This document shows positions 17,268 through 25,366 of a DNA stretch of 45,924 bases, one piece after another. A program made the translations under genes and the position numbers. The stretch's first letter is position 1. Each line of letters starts with the position of its first letter. The stretch is from assembly GCA_045603585.1 (NCBI GenBank), contig JAZUMK010000041.1, positions 1-45,924 on the forward strand, given 5' to 3'. Below the pieces are notes generated by a model. That model did no database searches. It was not told the DNA's origin and was given only the letters and a program-made list of their open reading frames with translations. The stretch is from SFEL01 sp045603585 (lineage in GTDB: Bacteria; Bacillota; Clostridia; Christensenellales; CAG-138).

Positions 17268-17783
17268 ATGGATCTTAAAACCGTAGTGCGCTCCATACCC
17301 GATTATCCCAAGCCCGGCATACTGTTCAGGGATGTTACCACTCTGTTTCAGGATGCGGAAGCCCTTAAGCAGCTCACCGACGACCTGGTAAAGAGCCTTG
17401 AAGGCAAGCAGGTCGATCTGGTTGTGGGTCCTGAGGCCCGCGGTTTTGTTGTGGGCGCAACGCTGGCCTATGCCCTCGGCGCAGGTCTGGTGCTTGCCAG
17501 AAAGCCCGGCAAGCTGCCCTGCGAATCCCTGCGCTATGAGTATGCGCTGGAATACGGTACGGATTCTCTGGAGATCCACGTTGGCGCAATAAAGCCCGGC
17601 CAGAAGGTGGTCGTTGTTGACGACCTGCTGGCAACCGGCGGCACTTGCCTTGCCACCATAAAGCTGGTGGAAGAGATGGGCGGCGAAGTAGTTGGCGCCC
17701 GCTTTGCCATAGAGCTTGCAGAGGAATGCAACGGCCGTGAGACCCTCAAGGATTACGACGTATATTCCACCATCGTATACTAA
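17268..17783 (+). CDS. apt: Adenine phosphoribosyltransferase
   Basis: A 171-residue purine-salvage enzyme that forms AMP from adenine and PRPP. Type-I PRTase features are clear: YPKPGILFRDVT (13-24), GPEARGF (54-60) and the PRPP-binding loop VVVVDDLLATGGTC (114-127). The frame is open from 17244, but the ATG at 17268 directly follows an AGGAGGAAA ribosome binding site and gives the family N-terminus. It lies 20 bases after recJ and precedes the (p)ppGpp synthetase, an order widely conserved in Firmicutes. Confidence 0.97.
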   Translation: MDLKTVVRSIPDYPKPGILFRDVTTLFQDAEALKQLTDDLVKSLEGKQVDLVVGPEARGFVVGATLAYALGAGLVLARKPGKLPCESLRYEYALEYGTDSLEIHVGAIKPGQKVVVVDDLLATGGTCLATIKLVEEMGGEVVGARFAIELAEECNGRETLKDYDVYSTIVY

Positions 17784-17802
17784 TATTTATTCCGTTACAT
17801 AC

Positions 17803-17840
17803 AGAAATCAACGGTTTTGCCGTTGATTTCTCTGTTTATA
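17803..17840 (+). terminator. Hairpin between apt and rel, probable terminator
   Basis: A perfect 12-bp stem (17803-17814 with 17820-17831) around TTTTG, followed by a T-rich but interrupted tail. It sits only about 18 bases before the rel start codon, so it could also attenuate rel. Confidence 0.65.
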
Positions 17841-17848
17841 TTTTTATC

Positions 17849-20062
17849 ATGGAAGAAAGGGGGGAAGAGGCATTGGAAAAACTCAGGGAAGTATGCGCAA
17901 AAACATTCAGCCCGCAGGATATGGAATTGCTGAACAAAGCCATTGAGTTTACCAAGCAGACCCATGCCCATCAGGTGCGTCATTCCGGCGAGCCTTATTA
18001 TATCCATCCTGAAAACGTGGCGATAATGCTGGCGCAGATGGGTATGGATAGCCATACCGTAATAGCGGGACTGCTCCACGACGTAATCGAGGACGGCAAG
18101 GGAGTTACCTTTGATACCGTGGCTTCCATGTTCGGCAAGGATATTGCAGACATGGTGGATGGCGTAACCAAGCTTACCAAAACCGGCAAAAACGAGATGA
18201 TAAGCCGCGAGGACATGCAGGCGGAAAGCCTCAGAAAGATGTTCCTTGCCATAGCAAACGACGTCCGCGTGGTTATCATCAAGCTGAATGACCGTCTGCA
18301 CAATATGCGTACCCTCCAGTATTGCAGCGAGGAAAAGCAGGTTCGCAAAGCCAAGGAAACCCTCGATGTTTACGCTCCCCTTGCCCATCGCTTCGGAATG
18401 GGCGCCCTCAAGTGCGAGCTTGAGGATCTTTGCATGAAGTATCTCTGGCCGGAGGATTATGCAAAGCTGGAAAAGGCCATGATCCCCTACAATGAGGAGC
18501 GCATGCGCACCCTCGATCAGGCCATGGATACCATAAAAAAGGCCCTTGAGGAAGCAGGCATAGAGGCCTCACTCAGCGGCAGGCCAAAGCATTATTACAG
18601 CATATACAAAAAAATAGTCCGCCAGCAGAAGGATATCCACGAGATATACGATCTGGTCGCCCTCAGGGTAATAGTCAATACAGTTCATGACTGCTATGCG
18701 GCGCTGGGCGTGATCCATTCGCTGTGGCGCCCCATGCCGGGCAGATTCAAGGACTATATCGCCATGCCCAAGACCAATATGTACAGGTCTCTGCATACCA
18801 CCCTCTTTGCAAACGACGGCATGGGCATGCCCTTTGAGGTGCAGATCCGCACCCCCGAAATGCATAAGGCGGCAGAGTTTGGTATAGCGGCCCACTGGAT
18901 GTATAAAGAAGGCCGCACCAGTCAGGACGATCTGGACAGCAAGCTGGGCTGGCTGCGTGAAGCCCTTGCAATGGAAGCGGATTCCAATACCACACGGGAA
19001 TTTATCGAAAATATCCGCAAGGATTTCTTCGGCGATTACGTATACGTGCTTACCCCTCAGGGCAAGATAATCGACCTTGTGGCAGGCTCTACCCCCATAG
19101 ACTTTGCCTACCGCATACATTCCAACGTTGGCAATCATACCCAGCATGCCAAGGTAAACGGCGCGCTGGTAAAGCTGGATTACAAGCTTAAAACCAACGA
19201 CGTGGTGGAGATTGTCACCTCCCCCAACGCCACCCCCAGCCGCGATTGGCTGAAGTTTGTAAAAACCCAGCAGGCAAAATCCAAGATACGCTCCTGGTTC
19301 AAGAAGGCCAACCGGGAAGAAAACGTTCAGCGGGGCAAGGATATGCTTTCCGAGGCGCTGAAGCGTCAGGGAGCGCAGCTCAGCGATTTTACCGGCAAAA
19401 AGGAATACTTTGAGGATATACTCAAGCGGTTCAATATGATAGACGTGGAGGATGTGTATGCCTCCATAGGCTACGGCGGAATAACCACAGGACAGGTTGC
19501 TCACAAGCTGCTGGAGCAGGCCCGCAGGGAAGCAAAGGCTGCGGCCGCCGCCGAAAGGCTGGAAAAGCTGGGCGAAGAGCAGGGCGCAAAGCCTGTGCAG
19601 GATACTCAGGGCAAGGGCGTAATAGTGGAAGGCGACACCGGAATGGTGGTGCGCTTTGCAAGATGCTGCACTCCCCTCCCCGGCGACGAGATTTTCGGCT
19701 ACATTACCCGGGGCAGAGGCGTATCCATCCATCGCAGGGATTGCCCCAATGTGATGGACCTTATGGAAGACCCTGCCCGCGTAGTAAAGGCGGACTGGGC
19801 AAAGGATACAAAGAGCAGCTACAATGTTACCATACAGATAGTTGCAGGCGAGCGCACAGGCATGCTGCTGGATATCTCCCAGATACTGGCGGGCATGAAT
19901 ATCAGCATAACCGCAATGACTGTAAAGGCGGACAAGGAGGATGCCAATACGGTTTACGTTCAGCTTTCCTTTGACGTTACCAGTACGGATCAGCTGAGCA
20001 ATATCATAAAGAGCATCCGCAAGATAAACATGGTAAGGGACGTATACCGCGTAAGCGCATAG
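17849..20062 (+). CDS. rel: Bifunctional (p)ppGpp synthetase/hydrolase (RelA/SpoT)
   Basis: A 737-residue stringent-response enzyme that makes and degrades (p)ppGpp. The HD hydrolase domain shows HSGEPYYIHP (45-54) and LLHDVIED (75-82), intact. The synthetase domain carries GRPKHYYSIYKK and the RFKD tetrad (299-302), the RxKD form typical of bifunctional enzymes. TGS (about 396-456) and ACT (about 665-737) regulatory domains follow. The ATG at 17849 lacks a ribosome binding site. A TTG at 17873 lies 7-9 bases after AAAGGGGGGAAG, so the natural start may be that TTG, which shortens the protein by 8 residues. Confidence 0.96.
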   Translation: MEERGEEALEKLREVCAKTFSPQDMELLNKAIEFTKQTHAHQVRHSGEPYYIHPENVAIMLAQMGMDSHTVIAGLLHDVIEDGKGVTFDTVASMFGKDIADMVDGVTKLTKTGKNEMISREDMQAESLRKMFLAIANDVRVVIIKLNDRLHNMRTLQYCSEEKQVRKAKETLDVYAPLAHRFGMGALKCELEDLCMKYLWPEDYAKLEKAMIPYNEERMRTLDQAMDTIKKALEEAGIEASLSGRPKHYYSIYKKIVRQQKDIHEIYDLVALRVIVNTVHDCYAALGVIHSLWRPMPGRFKDYIAMPKTNMYRSLHTTLFANDGMGMPFEVQIRTPEMHKAAEFGIAAHWMYKEGRTSQDDLDSKLGWLREALAMEADSNTTREFIENIRKDFFGDYVYVLTPQGKIIDLVAGSTPIDFAYRIHSNVGNHTQHAKVNGALVKLDYKLKTNDVVEIVTSPNATPSRDWLKFVKTQQAKSKIRSWFKKANREENVQRGKDMLSEALKRQGAQLSDFTGKKEYFEDILKRFNMIDVEDVYASIGYGGITTGQVAHKLLEQARREAKAAAAAERLEKLGEEQGAKPVQDTQGKGVIVEGDTGMVVRFARCCTPLPGDEIFGYITRGRGVSIHRRDCPNVMDLMEDPARVVKADWAKDTKSSYNVTIQIVAGERTGMLLDISQILAGMNISITAMTVKADKEDANTVYVQLSFDVTSTDQLSNIIKSIRKINMVRDVYRVSA

Positions 20063-20072
20063 GAGGTAAAAA

Positions 20073-20519
20073 ATGAGGGCAGTTGTACAGAGAGTGAGCG
20101 AAGCCTCCGTCACCATCGACGGCGCAGTAAAGGGCAGCATAGGCAAGGGCTATATGGTGCTGCTGGGCGTTGAGGATATTGACGAGCAGGAGGATCTTGA
20201 CTACATATGCGATAAGCTTATCGGCCTGCGCATATTTGAGGATGCCGACGGCAAGCTGAATCTGGACATACGGGATATCGGCGGCGAAATACTGCTTATC
20301 TCCCAGTTCACCCTCTATGGCGACGCACGCAAGGGCAGGCGCCCCGGCTTTATCAAGGCTGCCCGCCCCGAGAAGGCCATACCCATGTATGAAGAGGCAA
20401 TACGCAGACTGTCCGAAACCCTCCATGTGGAAACGGGAGAGTTTGGGGCGGATATGAAGGTTGCCCTTGTGAATGACGGCCCTGTTACCATACTTCTGGA
20501 CAGCAAGAGGACTTTTTAA
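20073..20519 (+). CDS. dtd: D-aminoacyl-tRNA deacylase
   Basis: A 148-residue cytoplasmic proofreading enzyme that hydrolyses D-aminoacyl-tRNA (and glycyl-tRNA-Ala) esters. Diagnostic motifs are present: MRAVVQRVSEASV at the N-terminus, SQFTLYGDARKGRRPGF (77-93) and NDGPVT (134-139). It lies 10 bases downstream of rel with an AGGAGGTAA ribosome binding site and forms an operon with it, the usual Firmicutes arrangement. Confidence 0.97.
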   Translation: MRAVVQRVSEASVTIDGAVKGSIGKGYMVLLGVEDIDEQEDLDYICDKLIGLRIFEDADGKLNLDIRDIGGEILLISQFTLYGDARKGRRPGFIKAARPEKAIPMYEEAIRRLSETLHVETGEFGADMKVALVNDGPVTILLDSKRTF

Positions 20520-20528
20520 AAATTCGGC

Positions 20529-21173
20529 ATGGAAAACAAGAGAACAGTAATAATTGAGCGGATCCAGACAGGTCCGCTCATGGTAAATACATACGTTGTA
20601 TATCTGAAGGGCGGCAACAGCTGCGTGGTCATTGACCCTGCAGACGGGGCGCCCATAAAAAAATACGCTCAGGCCAACGGCATGACCATTGCCGCGGTGC
20701 TGCTTACCCACTGCCATTTTGACCATATACTTGGCGTACCTGAGCTGGTTCAGGGCGGGGCAAAGCTGTACATCGGAGAAAATGATGCAGCCGGCCTCAA
20801 CGACCGCTCGATCAACCTCACCTTTATGCCGCTGCCGGAGATGCAACCGGACGTGCTGCTGAAAGATGGGGATACCGTTATGGAAGCGGGAATTGAATTT
20901 AAGGTGCTGGCAACCCCCGGCCATACTGCCGGCGGCGTTTGCTATGTATTGGAAGAAGCGGCTGCTGTCCTTTCGGGCGATACCCTGTTCCGCTTCAGCA
21001 TAGGCCGTACGGATTTCCCCGGCGGCGATTATGCCCGGCTTATTTCATCCATAAAAAACAAGCTGTTTGCCCTTGAAGGGGATTATACCGTATACCCCGG
21101 CCACGACAGGGCTTCCACACTCAGCGAGGAGAAACAAAGCAATCCCTATGCGGGCAGAGGTGCCGGATGGTAA
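20529..21173 (+). CDS. MBL-fold hydrolase, glyoxalase II-like
   Basis: A 214-residue metallo-beta-lactamase-fold protein. The metal-binding motif is TxHCHFDH (HCHFDH at 61-66), with the second-half ligands in ATPGHTAGG (about 138-146), SGDTLF and YPGHDRAST near the C-terminus. This matches small hydroxyacylglutathione-hydrolase-like proteins of Firmicutes (YqgX/YcbL type). The true thioester or other substrate is unknown. Its last bases overlap the hemZ start, so translation is coupled. Confidence 0.9.
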   Translation: MENKRTVIIERIQTGPLMVNTYVVYLKGGNSCVVIDPADGAPIKKYAQANGMTIAAVLLTHCHFDHILGVPELVQGGAKLYIGENDAAGLNDRSINLTFMPLPEMQPDVLLKDGDTVMEAGIEFKVLATPGHTAGGVCYVLEEAAAVLSGDTLFRFSIGRTDFPGGDYARLISSIKNKLFALEGDYTVYPGHDRASTLSEEKQSNPYAGRGAGW

Positions 21174-22627
21174 GGATATACACGGATCATCCTGAGTTTT
21201 TAAACGACATAGCGGATGTTGTAAGGCTGTATCTGCATATGGAGGAGATAGTTCCCGCGGAGCAAAATCAAAGGCTGGGGGATGAGGTATTCATCTCTGC
21301 CGTGATGGAGCTGGGGGATGACTGGCGGGCGGTTTGCCGCTGCATTGCTCCCGAGGGACAAAGCGAATATGTTTACGTCCATCCTGCTGTGGATGGGGGC
21401 GAGCTTGTTCAGAAGCGGTATTTAAAGCGCTGCCTTAAGATCGGCGTTTTCCGGGCCGCAGGCAAGGTATTTGATGCAAACCTCCCCTGGGGTTCCCTTA
21501 CCGGCATACGTCCCACAAGGCTTCTTCGTGAGCTTATGGATGAAAAGGGCGAGGCGGAAGCGCTGCGCTTTATGGGTGAGGAGTTTGACGTTTCCCCTCA
21601 CAAGCTGGCCCTTGCCAGGGATATAGTTGATATTCAGCGTCCCTTCATGGAAAACATAGGCAGCGGTGCGGATGTTTACATCGGCATTCCTTTCTGCCGC
21701 ACAAGATGCCTGTATTGCTCCTTCCTGTCCGAGGTGCGTACCAAAAAGACAGACATGGCGGCCTATATAGAGGCACTCAAGAAGGATATCCGCCTTGGCG
21801 CAGCTATCCTCAAAGACAGCGGCTATCATATCCGCAGCATGTATATGGGCGGCGGCACGCCAACCATCCTTACTGAGGACGAGCTTAAGGAAGTACTGGA
21901 ATATGCCCTTGAGCAGTATGGCGGCTGCGGTGCTGAGTTTACAGTGGAAGCGGGCAGGCCGGATACCATTACAAAAGAAAAGCTGCAGGTAATACGCACA
22001 ATGGGGGCAGGACGCATATCCATCAATCCCCAGACCATGTGCGGCCGCACCCTTGAGCTGGTTGGCCGCAGCCACAGCCCGGAGGAGATCGTAAGAGCCT
22101 TTTACGATGCCCGCGAGCTGGGCTTTGACAGCATAAATATGGACGTTATCGCAGGACTGCCGGGGGAAAAGCTTGACGACGTAAAGCATACCCTTGAGGA
22201 GATAAAAAAACTGGATCCCGATAACCTTACCGTGCATACCCTTGCAATAAAGCGCTCATCCAAGCTGAAAGGCATGCTGGACGAATACTCTCTGCCGGAT
22301 GCGGAGGAGGCGGAGGCAATGGTGGATGCAGGCATGGCGGCGGCGACGGATATGGGCATGAAGCCCTATTATATGTATCGCCAGAAGTATATGCGGGGCA
22401 ATCTGGAAAACGTGGGCTATGCAAAGCCCGGCACCGAGTGCATGTACAATATCGACATGATGGAGGAAACCGTATCCATCATGGCACACGGTGCAGGCTC
22501 CATGACAAAGCGCATATTCGACGGAGAGTGCCGTGTGGAGCGCATACCCAATCCCAAGGATGTGGCCACCTATATCGCCAAGGTGGATGCCGTTGCGGAG
22601 GAAAAGCGCAGCCTGTATTCAAAATAA
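21167..22627 (+). CDS. hemZ: HemZ, radical SAM coproporphyrinogen dehydrogenase-like
   Basis: A 486-residue radical SAM protein of the HemN/HemZ group. The cluster motif CRTRCLYC (Cys177, 181, 184) binds the 4Fe-4S cluster that cleaves SAM. The SAM-binding MGGGTPT (about 226-232) and the HemN-like GRxHSPEEIVRAF and NMDVIAGLPGE segments follow. An N-terminal region of about 165 residues before the radical SAM domain is specific to HemZ and not found in HemN. Its role in heme synthesis is inferred from the family; HemZ in Clostridia often sits in this dtd-MBL-hemZ context even where heme synthesis is incomplete. A terminator follows. Confidence 0.93.
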   Translation: MVRIYTDHPEFLNDIADVVRLYLHMEEIVPAEQNQRLGDEVFISAVMELGDDWRAVCRCIAPEGQSEYVYVHPAVDGGELVQKRYLKRCLKIGVFRAAGKVFDANLPWGSLTGIRPTRLLRELMDEKGEAEALRFMGEEFDVSPHKLALARDIVDIQRPFMENIGSGADVYIGIPFCRTRCLYCSFLSEVRTKKTDMAAYIEALKKDIRLGAAILKDSGYHIRSMYMGGGTPTILTEDELKEVLEYALEQYGGCGAEFTVEAGRPDTITKEKLQVIRTMGAGRISINPQTMCGRTLELVGRSHSPEEIVRAFYDARELGFDSINMDVIAGLPGEKLDDVKHTLEEIKKLDPDNLTVHTLAIKRSSKLKGMLDEYSLPDAEEAEAMVDAGMAAATDMGMKPYYMYRQKYMRGNLENVGYAKPGTECMYNIDMMEETVSIMAHGAGSMTKRIFDGECRVERIPNPKDVATYIAKVDAVAEEKRSLYSK

Positions 22628-22641
22628 TCCTTGACTCATAC

Positions 22642-22666
22642 AAAAAGAAGCTTCGGCTTCTTTTTT
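22642..22666 (+). terminator. Intrinsic terminator after hemZ
   Basis: A 10-bp stem (22642-22651 with 22656-22665) around a stable TTCG tetraloop, followed by T residues. Confidence 0.88.
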
Positions 22667-22701
22667 GTTTATTGGGATTAAAATCTGCACATCTTAACCC
22701 T

Positions 22702-23415
22702 ATGCTGATACTTTTTATTCGCTCCATATTTCTTTATATACTGGTGTTTGCGGTTATACGGCTTACCGGAAAGCGGCAGCTGTCGGACCTTCAGCCCTTT
22801 GACCTGATAACCACCCTGCTGATAGCGGACCTTGCCTCTATGCCTGCGTCGGATACCGGAATGCCTCTGGCCTATGGCATAGTGCCCATACTTACGCTGT
22901 TTCTGGTGCAGATGGGGGTGGCGTGGCTTTCCATGAAGTGGGAGGGCTTCAGGTATGTTATGTGCGGGCGGCCGCTGCTGATGATAGCCAAGGGGCAGGT
23001 GCAGGAAAATTCCTTGCGGGATGCAAGGTATACCCTGAACGACCTTATGGAGCAGCTGAGAACCGCAGGCACATTCAGTATTGCGGATGTGGAATATGCA
23101 ATACTGGAAACAAACGGAGAATTATCCGTATTGCTTAAGGGGCCAAAGCAGCAGGTAACATATGAGGCTATGCCACTGGAACCGCCCGAAGCCGCTCCGC
23201 CCTTTATGGTGGTACAGGACGGCAAGGTGCATAAATTTGCCCTGAAGCAGGCGGGATACGATGAAAAATGGCTTAATTCAAAGCTGCCGGCCGCCGGGGT
23301 GAAGGATGCGGGGCAGCTGCTTTTTGCATTCGTCAGCGAAAATACCCTGCATATGCAGGTAAAGGCGCGCTGGGGCGGCAGAGTTGTATTGCTGGATACG
23401 GGGGAGAAAAAATGA
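22702..23415 (+). CDS. DUF421 (YetF-like) membrane protein
   Basis: A 237-residue protein with two or three N-terminal transmembrane segments (about 1-75) and a soluble C-terminal part. RLTGKRQLSDLQPFDLITTLLIADLAS (visible across about 20-46) is the DUF421/YetF signature, and the conserved ARYTLNDLMEQLR helix follows. Function unknown; some members are spore-membrane proteins. The frame is open far upstream, but only from the ATG at 22702 does the family N-terminus begin. No clear ribosome binding site is present. The stop overlaps the start of the DUF4363 gene. Confidence 0.88.
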   Translation: MLILFIRSIFLYILVFAVIRLTGKRQLSDLQPFDLITTLLIADLASMPASDTGMPLAYGIVPILTLFLVQMGVAWLSMKWEGFRYVMCGRPLLMIAKGQVQENSLRDARYTLNDLMEQLRTAGTFSIADVEYAILETNGELSVLLKGPKQQVTYEAMPLEPPEAAPPFMVVQDGKVHKFALKQAGYDEKWLNSKLPAAGVKDAGQLLFAFVSENTLHMQVKARWGGRVVLLDTGEKK

Positions 23416-23816
23416 GCAGGGGAAAAGGGCATTCCATAGTAAGCGTTATAGCGGGAATAGCGGCGCTGGCGGCGTTGCTTTTTGCCTTTATCGTGCCTGC
23501 GCGGTACATAAGGCAGATGGAGCTATCCATGGGGGAGAATATACGGCAGGCAAAGGATGCGGTGATGGAGGGGGATATGGAGCTGGCGGCAGACCGCATA
23601 GAGAAGATATATGCGGAATTTCAGCTAAGGCAGGACAAGCTTAAGCTGATGTGTCATCATGACGATATAGACGAAATGGCATACAGCATAAACTGCAGCC
23701 GCAATCTTGCGATGCTGGTACAGAGCGATAATCTTATATGTGAGCTTAATCGTCTGCAGCAGGTATTGGAGCACATGGCCGACGTGGAAAATGCGGATAT
23801 ATACGAGATGTTTTAG
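23412..23816 (+). CDS. DUF4363 family protein
   Basis: A 134-residue protein with one N-terminal membrane helix (about 10-30) and a helical extracytoplasmic domain: pairs of amphipathic helices with WxxI-like spacing and a CHHDDIDE segment. Size, topology and translational coupling (ATGA overlap) to a DUF421 gene match DUF4363, a small Firmicutes family of unknown function often found next to YetF-like proteins. The pair probably acts as one membrane complex, which is inference. Confidence 0.78.
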   Translation: MSRGKGHSIVSVIAGIAALAALLFAFIVPARYIRQMELSMGENIRQAKDAVMEGDMELAADRIEKIYAEFQLRQDKLKLMCHHDDIDEMAYSINCSRNLAMLVQSDNLICELNRLQQVLEHMADVENADIYEMF

Positions 23817-23856
23817 TATATTTCAGGCACAGCAAACGCATATGATGTGTCTTTTG

Positions 23857-23885
23857 TTGCGCAGATGGTTACCCTATTGTAAAAT
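23857..23885 (+). promoter_or_regulatory. Weak promoter candidate for the methyltransferase gene
   Basis: TTGCGC (23857-23862), a 17-base spacer and TAAAAT (23880-23885), 41 bases before the ATG at 23926. The -35 matches in only three positions. Confidence 0.35.
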
Positions 23886-23925
23886 GGAAGGCACAGATGA
23901 CCTTTGGGATGAAAGGAACGTGGGC

Positions 23926-24681
23926 ATGGATATCATACAGAGCTTCTATGATAAACTGGCATCGGATTATGACAAGCTTTTTCTGGATTGGCAAGCCACA
24001 ACCCATGAACAGGCCGCCATTTTGGATAAGATATTCAGAGATAACGGCTTTGACAAAACTGCGCGGATACTGGACTGCGCCTGTGGAATAGGCACTCAGG
24101 CCATAGGCCTGGGAGCTATTGGGTATAGCGTAACCGCATCTGATATAAGCGATGGCGAGCTTGCTCAGGCGAGGGAGCGGGCTGCAAAGAATGGCGTAAG
24201 CGTTTGCTTTGAACATGCCGACTTCCGTGCCCTTGCGGACACATTCTCAGAGCGGTTTGATATTGTTATCGTCATGGACAATGCTCTTCCGCACATGCTT
24301 ACGGAAGACGCGCTGCAGACGGCTGTAAAGAGTATTGCAAACCAAATCGCGCCGGGCGGAATGCTTGTTGCCAGCATAAGGGATTATGATGCCATGCTTA
24401 TGGATAAGCCGCCATATTCTCCGCCATACATTCATAAAACCAATAAAGGTCAAAGGGTATCCTTCCAGACATGGGAGTGGAGCGGAGATAACTATAAGCT
24501 TATCCAGTATATCATTGAGGATGAGGGCGCTCTGCAAATCAGCAAGTTTGAATGTGAGTACAGGGCAACCCGAAGGACAGAGCTTACGAATCTGCTTCTG
24601 GCAAACGGCTGCAGCAGCGTGGAATGGAAATTTCCTGAGGAAACCGGTTTTTATCAGCCCATTGTTATGGCAAAAAAATAA
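23926..24681 (+). CDS. Class I SAM-dependent methyltransferase
   Basis: A 251-residue soluble methyltransferase. Motif I is ILDCACGIGTQAIGL (about 48-62), the acidic end of strand 2 is TASDIS, and motif IV is VIVMDNALPHM (about 113-123). Domain order and the YDKLxxDYDKLF start resemble glycine/sarcosine N-methyltransferase-like or UbiE-type enzymes, but the acceptor cannot be assigned. The longer open frame starting at 23707 is rejected because it overlaps DUF4363 in another frame. A GAAAGGAA ribosome binding site supports the ATG at 23926. Confidence 0.88.
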   Translation: MDIIQSFYDKLASDYDKLFLDWQATTHEQAAILDKIFRDNGFDKTARILDCACGIGTQAIGLGAIGYSVTASDISDGELAQARERAAKNGVSVCFEHADFRALADTFSERFDIVIVMDNALPHMLTEDALQTAVKSIANQIAPGGMLVASIRDYDAMLMDKPPYSPPYIHKTNKGQRVSFQTWEWSGDNYKLIQYIIEDEGALQISKFECEYRATRRTELTNLLLANGCSSVEWKFPEETGFYQPIVMAKK

Positions 24682-24692
24682 AGCATATAAAA

Positions 24693-24720
24693 ACGGCCTG
24701 TGCTTAATTGCGCAGGCCGT
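24693..24720. terminator. Intrinsic terminator, better tail on the minus strand
   Basis: An 11-bp stem (24693-24703 with 24710-24720, one G.U) and a 6-base loop. The T-rich tail lies on the minus-strand side, so it mainly serves the kinase-fold gene, with possible use by the methyltransferase gene. Confidence 0.75.
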
Positions 24721-24725
24721 CTGAC

Positions 24726-25265
24726 TTATTTGGCGTGATTATTGACGTATTCCATGAACTGAGGGGTTTTTGACCAGTAGTTTATTCCCCAGTTTTCAAA
24801 GTTCCATTCATCCATATAGTCGTTGCATTCGTAATCGATGTAATAGAGTATGTTCTCCTGCAGGACGAAGTTTGTGGGGAAGTAGTCTATGTTTGTATCG
24901 GTGGCGTACAGCAGAGAGCACATGCTTCTTACCTGCTCAAAACAGCAATCCGGCAGAGCATCCTTCAGCACCATGTCAAATACGGTATCCCCATGAATGT
25001 ATTCCTTCAGTATCCGTTCATTGGCGGTATCCACCTCAAGCAGGCGGGGCATGGGAATGCCGATGGCGCAAAGCTTATCATAATCTTTAAGCTCTGAGGC
25101 CAGCTTGTTGCCGAATTGGTAATAGTCGCAGGGCTCATGGTGTATCTGCTTTACTACATATTGCCTGTCATCTTTGCCGACAAGGTAGGAATAGCCGCCC
25201 TTGCCCTTGCCCAGTAGCCGCATAATTGAATATTCATTATCGTTGACGGTGATGGTTTTATCCAT
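24726..25265 (-). CDS. Small protein-kinase-fold protein
   Basis: A 179-residue protein resembling a minimal kinase/aminoglycoside-phosphotransferase fold. Visible landmarks are a glycine-rich loop LGKGKGGYSYLV (about 18-29), YVVKQI with the expected ATP-binding lysine (about 38-43), an LKEYIHGDT hinge, a catalytic-loop-like DYFPTNF giving D-x4-N (about 132-138), and IDYE in place of DFG (about 148-151). The usual HRD histidine is absent and the C-lobe is very short. The ATG at 25265 has GAAAGGG correctly spaced. It lies downstream of the S24 repressor gene, with a terminator between them. Target unknown. Confidence 0.72.
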   Translation of the reverse strand: MDKTITVNDNEYSIMRLLGKGKGGYSYLVGKDDRQYVVKQIHHEPCDYYQFGNKLASELKDYDKLCAIGIPMPRLLEVDTANERILKEYIHGDTVFDMVLKDALPDCCFEQVRSMCSLLYATDTNIDYFPTNFVLQENILYYIDYECNDYMDEWNFENWGINYWSKTPQFMEYVNNHAK

Positions 25266-25322
25266 GTGGCGCACCCTTTCATAATGTTCATCCTAAACAT
25301 ATCACCGGACAGAATAAAAAAC

Positions 25323-25349
25323 AAGAGACGCAGAATACATGCGTCTCTT
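25323..25349 (-). terminator. Terminator of the S24 repressor gene
   Basis: A 10-bp stem (25323-25332 with 25340-25349) with a 7-base loop. On the minus strand the hairpin is followed by TGTTTTTTA. Confidence 0.8.
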
Positions 25350-25366
25350 TTGCGTTTCGGATCTGA

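Noticed and set aside
22438..22701. Upstream extension of the DUF421 frame into hemZ
   Set aside because: It runs through hemZ and a terminator; family homology begins at 22702.
23707..23925. Upstream extension of the methyltransferase frame to 23707
   Set aside because: It overlaps the DUF4363 gene in another frame and has no ribosome binding site; the ATG at 23926 does.
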